Part shown: piece by piece, positions 1-8,500 of the stretch
Layout: each line of letters starts with the position of its first letter
Position numbering within the stretch: position 1 is the first letter of the stretch
Assembly (NCBI RefSeq): GCF_052161655.1
Contig: NZ_CP197418.1
Location: 8,246,001-8,310,000 of the forward strand
Length of the DNA: 64,000 bases
Direction of reading: 5' to 3'
DNA from: Novipirellula sp052161655
Lineage (GTDB): Bacteria > Planctomycetota > Planctomycetia > Pirellulales > Pirellulaceae
The notes under the pieces: generated by a model
Told to the model about the DNA's origin: nothing
Seen by the model: the letters and a program-made list of their open reading frames with translations, nothing else
Database searches by the model: none
Position numbers and translations under genes: made by a program

Positions 1-384
1 ACAGGCGATGATTTCAGAGTCCGGGTCGAGCCGCACACCATATTGCCGGTTGTACTTGCTCGCGACTTCTTTTCGCAGATTCGCGATCCCATTGGACTTG
101 CTATAGCCATGGTTCCCAGGATCCGACGCGGCGTCGATCAATTTTTGGATCACGGTCGGATCAGGTGGATCGGAGGGATTGCCCATGCCGAGATCGATGA
201 CATCGTCACCCGCTCGCCGTTTTTGATACAGCGAATTGTTAATCCGCCCAAACATGTAAGGGGGCAGCCGGTCGACGCGAGAGGCAAATTTCACCTCGAA
301 CGGCTCCGGAACAGGATCGGTCGTCAGCGGTGCAATCGCAGGAGCATCGATGTTGGGCGTATCAGCGTCAAAAGGTTGACTCAT
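1..384 (-). CDS. class I/II PLP aminotransferase, N-terminal part (cut by window edge)
   Basis: The reverse strand reads openly for 128 codons from an ATG at 384 to the window edge. The visible part has the N-terminal arm and first domain of fold-type I aminotransferases of the alanine/aspartate/LL-diaminopimelate group: a segment reading VIDLGMGNPSDPPDP near residue 63, then HGYSKSNGIANLRKEVA, the usual glycine-containing strand before the PLP domain. The family moves an amino group between an amino acid and a 2-oxo acid in the cytoplasm. The PLP lysine and the residues that set substrate lie outside the window, so specificity cannot be given. The first 35 residues are a low-complexity Pro/Asp-rich extension. 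No strong ribosome binding site is visible. Confidence 0.8.
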   Translation of the reverse strand, partial: MSQPFDADTPNIDAPAIAPLTTDPVPEPFEVKFASRVDRLPPYMFGRINNSLYQKRRAGDDVIDLGMGNPSDPPDPTVIQKLIDAASDPGNHGYSKSNGIANLRKEVASKYNRQYGVRLDPDSEIIAC

Positions 385-610
385 GTCATTCAAGCCAAAA
401 GGTATTTGTCAGATCGGAAATTCGAAACCGTGGTCGCAGGCGAATCGTACCGCCGTTGCCGGTTTCGAGGTATTGTCGACCAGACACCAGCAATCGCCCA
501 GGGGTTATCGGTTCTTTGCAGCAAGAAATGAGTCCCGCAAACCCTAAAAACTCAGCCCAAAAGCGGGTTGTATTGGCTTTTCCAGCGGCTCAAGGGGCCC
601 ATCTAGCCGT

Positions 611-639
611 AAAAAAAGCCCAGCATTAATGCTGGGCTT
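611..639 (-). terminator. Rho-independent terminator of the PpiC-type foldase gene
   Basis: A 9-bp stem AAGCCCAGC/GCTGGGCTT (616-624 with 631-639) closes on an ATTAAT loop. Read on the minus strand it is followed by a run of seven T (plus-strand A at 611-617). It lies about 45 bp past the stop of the foldase gene at 686, so it most likely ends that transcript before the downstream aminotransferase gene. The rest of 385-685 shows no gene. Confidence 0.8.
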
Positions 640-685
640 CCTAATTCTGCTCGTTTCCTGCACATCACGTGTAGGAAAAGTAGAG

Positions 686-2494
686 CTATTTTTTCGTGGG
701 TTGAGGAGCGGTAGCCATTTTCGGGAGCTGTTTCGCCACGGCAAAGAAGTTGTCGATTTCGGCCGCCGATTTGAGTTCATCGAAGCGGACATTCATCGCC
801 ATATTCATCTTTTTCTCTGACAGATCGCGGACAAGTTCCGAGCGAACATCTTCGATTTGCTTGACCACGGGGTCGGTGTACCCCTGGCATCGCATGATGA
901 TGTATTTGTCGCCCGTGACAACAATTCCACTCAGGTCGCCAGGTTTCATTGCATACGCTTCTCGCTCGATCGCTGGTTGACCACTGTGTTTGCGAATCGG
1001 GGGAACTTTGCCCATGTTGCTCGCCGAAACCGGTTCGACGCTGTATTGTTCAGCCAATTTGCCGAAAAAGGCGTCGTTCGGGTTGTCGCGAGCCATTTCC
1101 CAAACTTTTTGAGCACTGCGTTGATCCGACAATACGATTGCCAACACTTCGACCCGCGGTCCGTAGGACGACTCGAATCCTTGTTGGATGTCTTGCTCGT
1201 TCAGAGCAACCGAGTCCTCGACTAGTTTTTTAAGTGCCACGCTCGGCCACACCGCGTCGCGGATGTACAAATCTTGCGTCGTGGTTCCATCGGATGTTAC
1301 CGATTTCATCCAAGCGTCGACGTCGGGTTGGCCATTGGCTGCCATAAAGCCAAAGCTCGCAGCAGCTCGCTGGATCTCTTGTTGAAGATCAGCATCCTTG
1401 ACCTCTTTGTTGGCTTTTTTCAGTGCTTGCGAAAGCAGTTTGCGATTAATTTCGCCTTCGAGAACTTCGCTTCCGTGACGTTTGGCACACTCGGCGGCAA
1501 CCGCAGCCAAGCTCACTTGTTGTCCGTTGATAATCGCAGCAACGCCAGGATATTGCTGAGTTTTCTCGGCGTCACCCAATACGGTCACGACTTGAGCATC
1601 AGCCTGCAGTTGAGCGAAAAGATCTGTCGCGGCACCTCGCATCTTTTCATCTCGAATGCGATCGTTGATCTGTTCGCGGATGCTGGGCATCGCTTGCGGG
1701 CTTGGCGTGGTAGCTGGCAATCGACGCACTGCTTGAAGGAAAATCCACTGATCGCCAAGTTGCAGTACAGGAGAAACTTCGTTGTCTTGCAATGCGAACG
1801 CGGCCTCTTCCAAACGAGTGTCGCCGGTGTAGTGGCGAATTGGAGGGATCAACCCGCCCACGCTTGCACTGGCCTCGTCTTCACTGTGTTCTTTGGCTAG
1901 CGACGCGAATTGATCAGGATTTGCAGCTGCTTTTTGACGCAATGCTTCAGCGTCTGTCTTGCTTGCCATCATGATCAATCGGCATTTGACTGCTTCGCCA
2001 AACTGGGCAATGAATGCCTTGTTGAATTCTTCGTCGCTGACTTGCACACGGTTGCTGACCAAGCGACGTAGCGCCAACATCGGCCAAACAATTTCGCGGC
2101 TGTATTGGTCAGGCTGGATATCGCGTTCTTCTTGCAGCAGTTGCAAATAGGCTTGCATCGACAAGCCAAATTTCGAAGCGATGCGGTTGATTTCCTCTCG
2201 AACCTCGGTGGACGTGACCTCAATTCCACTCGTCTTACAGGCCTGTAGGATCAAATGGCGGTTCACCATGTTCTCGAGAACGTCATGGCCGTAACGGCGA
2301 AGCGACTCTTCGTTCAGCGTTTTGCGGGTAATTGGATCGGCATTGACGACCGCGACGACATCGTTCGAAGTGTCCTGAGCCGCAACCGGATGGCTGAGCG
2401 ATGTGAGAATGACGCTCAGCAGTAGTGTCAGATAGAGGCCGACGCGAAGCAGCGAAGTCATCCACTGCTTGAGTTGATTGGATGTTAGGGGCAT
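686..2494 (-). CDS. exported peptidyl-prolyl isomerase with two SurA/PpiC modules
   Basis: The predicted protein is about 602 aa, with a signal peptide (hydrophobic stretch LYLTLLLSVILTSL, cleavage near PVAAQ). It is built as a tandem duplication. Each half has a SurA-like helical region opening with VVAVVNADPIT or VAAIINGQQVS, followed by a parvulin (PpiC/rotamase) domain at roughly residues 165-265 and 445-545, with conserved GGLIPPIRHYTG and MGKVPPIRKHSG segments. Such proteins assist folding of exported and outer-membrane proteins in the periplasm. An earlier in-frame GTG lies at 2503, but AAAGGAG at 2503-2509 abuts it and sits 8 nt before the ATG at 2494, so the ATG is preferred. A terminator follows at 611-639. 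Which clients it serves is not visible. Confidence 0.85.
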   Translation of the reverse strand: MPLTSNQLKQWMTSLLRVGLYLTLLLSVILTSLSHPVAAQDTSNDVVAVVNADPITRKTLNEESLRRYGHDVLENMVNRHLILQACKTSGIEVTSTEVREEINRIASKFGLSMQAYLQLLQEERDIQPDQYSREIVWPMLALRRLVSNRVQVSDEEFNKAFIAQFGEAVKCRLIMMASKTDAEALRQKAAANPDQFASLAKEHSEDEASASVGGLIPPIRHYTGDTRLEEAAFALQDNEVSPVLQLGDQWIFLQAVRRLPATTPSPQAMPSIREQINDRIRDEKMRGAATDLFAQLQADAQVVTVLGDAEKTQQYPGVAAIINGQQVSLAAVAAECAKRHGSEVLEGEINRKLLSQALKKANKEVKDADLQQEIQRAAASFGFMAANGQPDVDAWMKSVTSDGTTTQDLYIRDAVWPSVALKKLVEDSVALNEQDIQQGFESSYGPRVEVLAIVLSDQRSAQKVWEMARDNPNDAFFGKLAEQYSVEPVSASNMGKVPPIRKHSGQPAIEREAYAMKPGDLSGIVVTGDKYIIMRCQGYTDPVVKQIEDVRSELVRDLSEKKMNMAMNVRFDELKSAAEIDNFFAVAKQLPKMATAPQPTKK

Positions 2495-2597
2495 GGCGGT
2501 CACTCCTTTGAACCGACAGAGATCGTTGACATCGCCGAGAAATTACATGGGCAGCTTACAACTGCATTCTCGAGCGATAGTGCCTTCGAGCAGGAAC

Positions 2598-2614
2598 ATA
2601 GGAAAAATTCCTAT
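2598..2614. promoter_or_regulatory. palindrome upstream of the foldase gene, possible operator
   Basis: A perfect inverted repeat ATAGGAA-AAA-TTCCTAT lies about 105 bp upstream of the foldase start, in the gap between two divergent genes. It has the size of a dimeric repressor or activator site. No regulator can be assigned, and AT-rich palindromes of this size can arise by chance. Confidence 0.25.
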
Positions 2615-2819
2615 TTCGACTCAAGACTAAAAGTTTTGCGGTCGGGGCAAGAAACGTGAATGACGAATGCCGTAAGCGTAGACATGACTCGATCTACAAA
2701 TGATTTGTAATTCCTACGGAAGTAACACATCGCCACGAGCCAGAGCGGAACCACGTCTTTGCCTTAAGTCGTTTCTTGAAAACGAGTTGCAGCTTATTGC
2801 GGGATTTCTTTTTGAGTTT

Positions 2820-2835
2820 TGGCACACCTCGTGCA
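2820..2835 (+). promoter_or_regulatory. sigma-54-type (-24/-12) promoter candidate for csrA
   Basis: The sequence TGGCAC-ACCTC-GTGCA has the invariant GG and GC dinucleotides of sigma-54 promoters at exactly the required spacing (GG at 2821-2822, GC at 2833-2834). It matches the TGGCACG-N4-TTGCA consensus except at two less constrained positions. It points toward csrA, whose ATG is 98 bp downstream, with a predicted transcript start near 2846. No enhancer-binding site was identified. The rest of 2495-2932 holds no gene. Confidence 0.5.
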
Positions 2836-2932
2836 TTAACCCTCTTTCGTTGCCAAGACGAATCCACTCAGGAAACGAAACGGTAACGACTTCTCTATCT
2901 CGACGACGAAATTAAACGCAAAGGACACTGCC

Positions 2933-3361
2933 ATGTTGGTTTTAACACGCAAGCTTGATGAAAAGATTCAAATTGGCAACGACATCACGATCACGCTGAT
3001 TCGAGTGCAAGGCAACACGGTGCGAATCGGCATCGACGCCCCCCGCGACATTCGAGTGATTCGTGCGGAACTCGAAGCGTTGGATAACGCAGCTGAGGCT
3101 GACGAAAATTCTTTGAGCGAGCGGGAAGAAGCGTTTGCACACCCAACGATGGTCACAGGCCGCTCAAAAAAGCATGCAGCAAAACGACGTGACTCGTCCG
3201 CCGAAGTTAAAGTGCCTGCTGCTGCAACGAATCGTGTTGGATCGTTGTCGGGCGAAATCTACATGACCCGTGTGCCCGCAGGCGGCAACGCAGTCCGCAA
3301 GAATGCAGCTCCCTTGGCAGCATTTTTGCCAAGCGATGTGAATGTGGGAATCGCTCAATAG
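2933..3361 (+). CDS. csrA: carbon storage regulator CsrA with long C-terminal tail
   Basis: Residues 1-60 are a standard CsrA/RsmA fold: MLVLTRKLDEKIQIGNDITI, then VRIGIDAPRDIRVIRAEL with the RNA-contacting arginine near position 44. CsrA dimers bind GGA motifs in mRNA leaders and change translation or stability of the transcript. Family members are normally 60-75 aa. This one is 142 aa, with a roughly 80-residue tail that includes a basic patch (KKHAAKRR, residues about 79-86) and ends in a hydrophobic and glycine-rich segment of unknown role. AAAGGA lies upstream of the ATG. A sigma-54-like promoter is at 2820-2835. No fliW, the usual antagonist gene, is in the window. Confidence 0.9.
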   Translation: MLVLTRKLDEKIQIGNDITITLIRVQGNTVRIGIDAPRDIRVIRAELEALDNAAEADENSLSEREEAFAHPTMVTGRSKKHAAKRRDSSAEVKVPAAATNRVGSLSGEIYMTRVPAGGNAVRKNAAPLAAFLPSDVNVGIAQ

Positions 3362-3408
3362 AGCGGTCTGTTGTTGAGAAAACGCGACTGCACACGAAAT
3401 GCATCCGG

Positions 3409-5484
3409 TTAACGTCGGTAGGCGTCCGCAGCATGCATCGGTGCTTCGCTCGGCTGAATCGCGACGCGATCGTTAGCGTCGACGCTTTGAAGATGTTCGA
3501 GCAAGATACGGCGAACTTCGAAAATGGCTTTCCCTGTCATGTGAATACGAGTGTGTTCCGCGTCAACCATGATTTCACTTTCCACGTCATCCATGTGAGC
3601 ACTGGCGTATTCCACGACACCATCACTTTTACGCGATTTGGAACTCAGTAGTGAAGGTTTTTCTAAGACGCCAATAATGTTGTGAAACTTGACGTTGGAT
3701 GATTTCTTTGCTCTCAGCATGACCGGAAAAATGGGCGATTTTGGCGATAGCGAGTCCACCGCATTCACGGCGGTCAACAAATCCGTATCACGAAAAAAGT
3801 CGGGATTTTCGCGGGTCAATCTCTGTCCGGTGGATACGAACATTTGAGGAAGTTTGATGAATTTCCGAGCCAACCACTGTGTGTAATCGTTCGAAAAGTC
3901 GCTGCCGCGGTGGGGAGTTCCAATCGTGATCACGCGACCCACGGACTGATTGGGCTTAAAGAACAGCGTGCTAACTAGTTTGACGCGATCTTCTTTTGCC
4001 CCTTTTAACTCGTTGGCAGGTTGGTCGCTGACAATTTTCCAGAAATCGTCGCCGCTATCCATTGTTTGCAGACGGCTGACGAGCCCTCCCATGCTGTGTC
4101 CGACCAACACCATGTTGTCGACCGCTTGGTCACGATGTCCGGGATCGAAGGATCCTCGCATCGAGGCGAGGTCCGTACGCAGTTGTTGAGCGCTAATCCA
4201 AAACGGTTGACCGGACGGGTAAAGATAGAACCAAAATTGATAGCGTTCTCGGATCTCGGGAAAACTGCGGAGGTCATTGAACATGTCCATCCACGTTAGC
4301 GGGCTCGACCAAAGTCCATGGACCATCAAAACGGGAATACGTTCAGGATCATACGGTTCGAGCATATAGATGCCTCGCCTCTCTTGTGATCCATCCGGGT
4401 CCAGCAAGCCTTCGGTCGCATGGTTGCGTTTGCGAAATTCAGGGCTGTCTAAGAAATAGGCAAGCGGTGTCGTGAGATCCGTTTCCAGTGGCACCCACTG
4501 TTTTGCGATTTCAATTTGGTTTGCTTCGAGCGGATCAAAAAATTCCAGTACACAGGTCGACGATTCGCCGGTTCGTTTGCCTGACGTCCCCGGTGAACAA
4601 CGCATCATCGCAGATACGGCATAGCTCAATCCCGAAGGATAGTAGCGTTCGCGGGCATCACTTTTGTCAGCGGGTTTTCGCACCGCGATTAAGGGAACGC
4701 CAAGCCCGTAGGTGGTATGCCGATTGTTGAGCGTCTCGATATCAAAGTCACTGACGAACTCGTATCGGTCGAACTCCTCGGGTTTCCATTTGCCTCGCAT
4801 TTCGGTGCGGACAATAAATTCTCGATCAGGAGTCGAGATGGTGTAGTTGCTGCCAGGTTCGATTCGATGTTCGCTGCATAAGATTCGCAGCGTGTCCTCA
4901 AGCGATTCGTTGTACAAATCGCATGCTGCACGGAATTGTGGATCAAACGCATTGCGAGTGATCTGCAGATCGTCGCTGAATAAATAATCGTACGAATTTG
5001 TGAGTGCGATTCCATAATGGTTCAGTGCATTCAGCGAATCGCCACTGCGTTCCGCCTTTTTGCCCTCCACATAGGAAAGTTCACTCAACGCGTAAACCAA
5101 ATCGGAATCGGGAGACTCGTTGATGGTTTGCCGAATTTTCGCGAAGCATTTGTTGCGATCGGCCGCATATTGGTCTTCCAAACCAAACCGATTCAACGTG
5201 TGCCATGTTCGCTCGCTGACCTCAGGGCCGCGAAATGTCACCAATTTCAGGTTGGTGGCGAGCGGATTCTCTCGAATCGAGCGATTCGAGACATAACGGG
5301 TGGATGTGCAACCCGACCCAAATCCAAGCAGCGTGAACAGGAGTAGAAGATAAATGCCGGTCGCTTGGTTTAGCGGATTCGCGGCACTCGAATTCGACGC
5401 ATAAGAGCGCGTAGTTGCCGATTTCGCATCCCTGTGGGTGCGAAAGTCGTGGGTCACGCATTCCGTTGCGAGCAATTGCGGCAT
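3409..5484 (-). CDS. lipoprotein alpha/beta hydrolase (lipase/esterase-like)
   Basis: The 691-aa product has a late hydrophobic segment (residues 44-58) ending in the lipobox LGFGSGC with Cys59, so it is probably a membrane-anchored lipoprotein. The true start may be nearer that segment than the ATG at 5484. The C-terminal half is an alpha/beta hydrolase: oxyanion region VLMVHGLWSS near 385-394, and nucleophile elbow GHSMGG with Ser464, followed by ITIGTPHRGS typical of triacylglycerol lipases and PGAP1-like proteins. Residues about 60-330 match no domain I recognise. The substrate is unknown; lipid or ester hydrolysis at the cell envelope is the likely activity. It converges on csrA with a 47-bp gap. 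Confidence 0.75.
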   Translation of the reverse strand: MPQLLATECVTHDFRTHRDAKSATTRSYASNSSAANPLNQATGIYLLLLFTLLGFGSGCTSTRYVSNRSIRENPLATNLKLVTFRGPEVSERTWHTLNRFGLEDQYAADRNKCFAKIRQTINESPDSDLVYALSELSYVEGKKAERSGDSLNALNHYGIALTNSYDYLFSDDLQITRNAFDPQFRAACDLYNESLEDTLRILCSEHRIEPGSNYTISTPDREFIVRTEMRGKWKPEEFDRYEFVSDFDIETLNNRHTTYGLGVPLIAVRKPADKSDARERYYPSGLSYAVSAMMRCSPGTSGKRTGESSTCVLEFFDPLEANQIEIAKQWVPLETDLTTPLAYFLDSPEFRKRNHATEGLLDPDGSQERRGIYMLEPYDPERIPVLMVHGLWSSPLTWMDMFNDLRSFPEIRERYQFWFYLYPSGQPFWISAQQLRTDLASMRGSFDPGHRDQAVDNMVLVGHSMGGLVSRLQTMDSGDDFWKIVSDQPANELKGAKEDRVKLVSTLFFKPNQSVGRVITIGTPHRGSDFSNDYTQWLARKFIKLPQMFVSTGQRLTRENPDFFRDTDLLTAVNAVDSLSPKSPIFPVMLRAKKSSNVKFHNIIGVLEKPSLLSSKSRKSDGVVEYASAHMDDVESEIMVDAEHTRIHMTGKAIFEVRRILLEHLQSVDANDRVAIQPSEAPMHAADAYRR

Positions 5485-5594
5485 TCCGATCCATCGTCCT
5501 GACGTGGCAAGACCGCTAAGTTAGAGACATTAAAGGCAATTTTGACCAACGTTAGAAACGTTGGGCATTCGCTGTCAACCTTAGCTTGTGTTCC

Positions 5595-8500
5595 CTATTG
5601 GAAACCGCCACCACCGAGGCCGCCACCACCACCGCCGCCCGGGACAGTGCCGCTATCTCCATCGACGAAGTTAAACGTTCGCACGTCACCGACTTGCGAA
5701 AACGTGGGCACAGGACTGATTCGAACATAACGACGGTCCGACGAAATGATCGCTAGGGTCGAAACCGAGGCTCCTTCGGGAAGCTGTGTGATTTCAGGTC
5801 GGAAACCAACCGCACCACGATTGAAGCGACCTAGGCCTCCTAGCCCGCCAACTCCACCAGCACCTCCTGCGCCCCCAACGGATCCGCCTGTCAACGATTG
5901 CACGTCATTGAAAAGATTTTGCAGGACTTGAGCCGCATCGGGACCATCGCCAGCAAACTGGGCAAGTGCGTCGTGGTTCATGTCACGTTGGACGTCTCGC
6001 AAGTGAGCAAGCTGAGCCGCTGCGATGTCTTCTTTGCGTTGTCCCTCTTTGACTTCAAAGACAACCAACGCGTCTTGTTCTCCGATTGGAATTTCTTCGC
6101 GAATGAATCGCTGAGTTGGACGGCCTACGTCGGTGATGATTTCGACTGTGGCATTTCCAGTGGAAACGTCACCCCAAACTCGGCGAATCAACAATCGGTA
6201 TTTTCCTGTGAAACCTTTCGGGCACAGGTAGGTTTCTGAAACGGTGCCTAGTTCATCGTCACCACGACCGGGGAATGAATCGCCCAGCAATGTGCCACCG
6301 CCAGCCGACGAGGGGCTGTCAATTGCACAAACGGTTCCCGATGGTTCTTCGACAGCCACGTCAAGGTCGGCGTCGCCTGTCCAGGAAACACGGACAATCG
6401 CGTCATGCGAAGCGGCAAGTCGCAGCGAATCGCTGAACTTCTGGGCATCTTCGGTTCGGCCTTCGGCAATCAATTCGCTATGCGTTGCACGAGCAACCAA
6501 GCGAGCTTGTTCGACGATCGGTTGGAATTTCTCGGGCCACGCCTGGCTCAATACACCGCTGCATGCCCACGACAAGGCGTCGACATCATTCAGTTGCTGA
6601 GCGATGCGAAGTCCCATCAAGTAGGGTTCGCGTCGATAGGGATCGAGTGCTGAAATCTTTTTGCACAACTGCAGCGCCGCAGCTCCCGAACCAACTTCTT
6701 CGAGTCTCGCAGCGACATGCAGGACTTCTTCCGGAGTCTCGGCAAAGTCAACTGCTGAAAGCAGCGTGCGTTCAATCTCCTCTTTTGGAGCGTTCGTTGC
6801 TTTGAGAGCGATTGCGTAGGCTTGATACATCCATGTTTGGACGTGTCCGGCACGCATGGCAGCCGCAATCGTATCTCGCATCTCTACGAAACAGGCCACG
6901 GTTTGCTCGGGCTTGCCGGATTCTTGGAACTTCAACGCTTTGGTCGACCACTCGCGAACCGTTGAACGAATGCGTTGATCCAAACGAGTCAGGTCTTCAG
7001 CGGATTCGATCTTTTCAGACGCAAAGAATTGGTCCCATGCTTCGGCTTTGGACTGACCCTCGGCGACTTGAAGTCGGATCGGTTTGATATCAAAGCGTGA
7101 AATCGTTTTCTTGGCAGGTTTCGCAACCGGTTTGCTCGCAGCGTTTTCCGAGCGAGTCGCAGGAGTGGATGCCGTGGTTTTGTTTTGTAGCGAAACGTCA
7201 TCAGGAACGGCAAACATACCTCCGCCGCCCATGCCTCCGCCGCCCATACCACCGCCCATACCGCCGCCGCCCATGCCGCCGCCCATTCCACCGCCGCCCA
7301 TGCCGCCACCCATACCGCCGCCCTGGCCGCCGCCCATACCGCCGCCGCCGAGTTGCATAACAGGAACGACGAGGTCACCGACGGGATAGACTTTGGTAAC
7401 GAGGTTTTCTTCGGCCGCTTCTTGCGTGGTGATCTGCATCACCTCGTCCTTGATCATGTAGGTCAAGTCGAGTTCGCGAAGCAACAGCCGCATGAACGAA
7501 CGAAGCGAAACGTTCTTAAGTTCAATCGTGACGGGACTGTCTGCGGTTAGACCAATTTCTTCCAAAGCACGTCGATCAATGACGATAGGAATATCGTGGT
7601 CCGTAGCGATTTTCTGGATCGCTTCCTCAAGCGGTGTTTCTACAAAAATCTGGCTTGTTTCGTCACTGAGCGTGGCTTGAATTCGACGCTCGGTGTCGTT
7701 GTCACCAACCAATTCGATCGCACCGTAACGCTCAATGCGGCGTCGGCTAAGTTTTTGCCACGCATCGGCTTCGGGCCAAACCACGGGGGGTTCATCCACA
7801 AACGGAATCGCCGCTTTCAAAACGAGTGAGAATGCATCGACAAAGTTACGATCTCGCATTTCGGTGTAGCGACGATCGCGAGCATAGGTTTGCAGCCACA
7901 ACGGATAATCAATGAATTGACGTCCTGCGGTCGAGTCACGTGTGATCGTATCCCCTGCCAAGCGAGCAAAGGGAATCGAGACTTCACCGTCCGCCTCTTC
8001 GTAACGTCCTTCGTCAATCAAGGCGTTCATTTGCTCGGACAGTGTTTTGAGCGACTGTTCGGTTCGGAAGGTTTCCTCGAGCAAACGCGTCATCGAGTTC
8101 GCACCCTTGGCTTGTTGTTCAAGGTTCGCTTGAGCATCCATGAAGCGAGCTTCTTTGCTGCTGGCAAGCTGAATGGCTGAACGGACTTCGCCCATCAATT
8201 CTTTACGCACTGCTGGACTGACGTTTGCCGTAATCTCAATTCTTCCGAGCAATGACTTCAATGATCCAGAGACTCCCTGCGGGTCGACCACCAATTGGCG
8301 GCGGGCTGCACGAAGTTGCGAGTTAACCTCGGCACGCAGACGGCCTTCGGCTAGTGATTGTTCGGCCTCGACTCGATCGAGCAAATCGCCACCAGATTCG
8401 AGCAATTCGTCATCACCCGCCGCAGGACCAAAGAAATTGTTGTCTCGCATCGGAGCCGCGTTTCGTGGCTGAGCCACATTTCTTGGCGGTGCCGCCGCAC

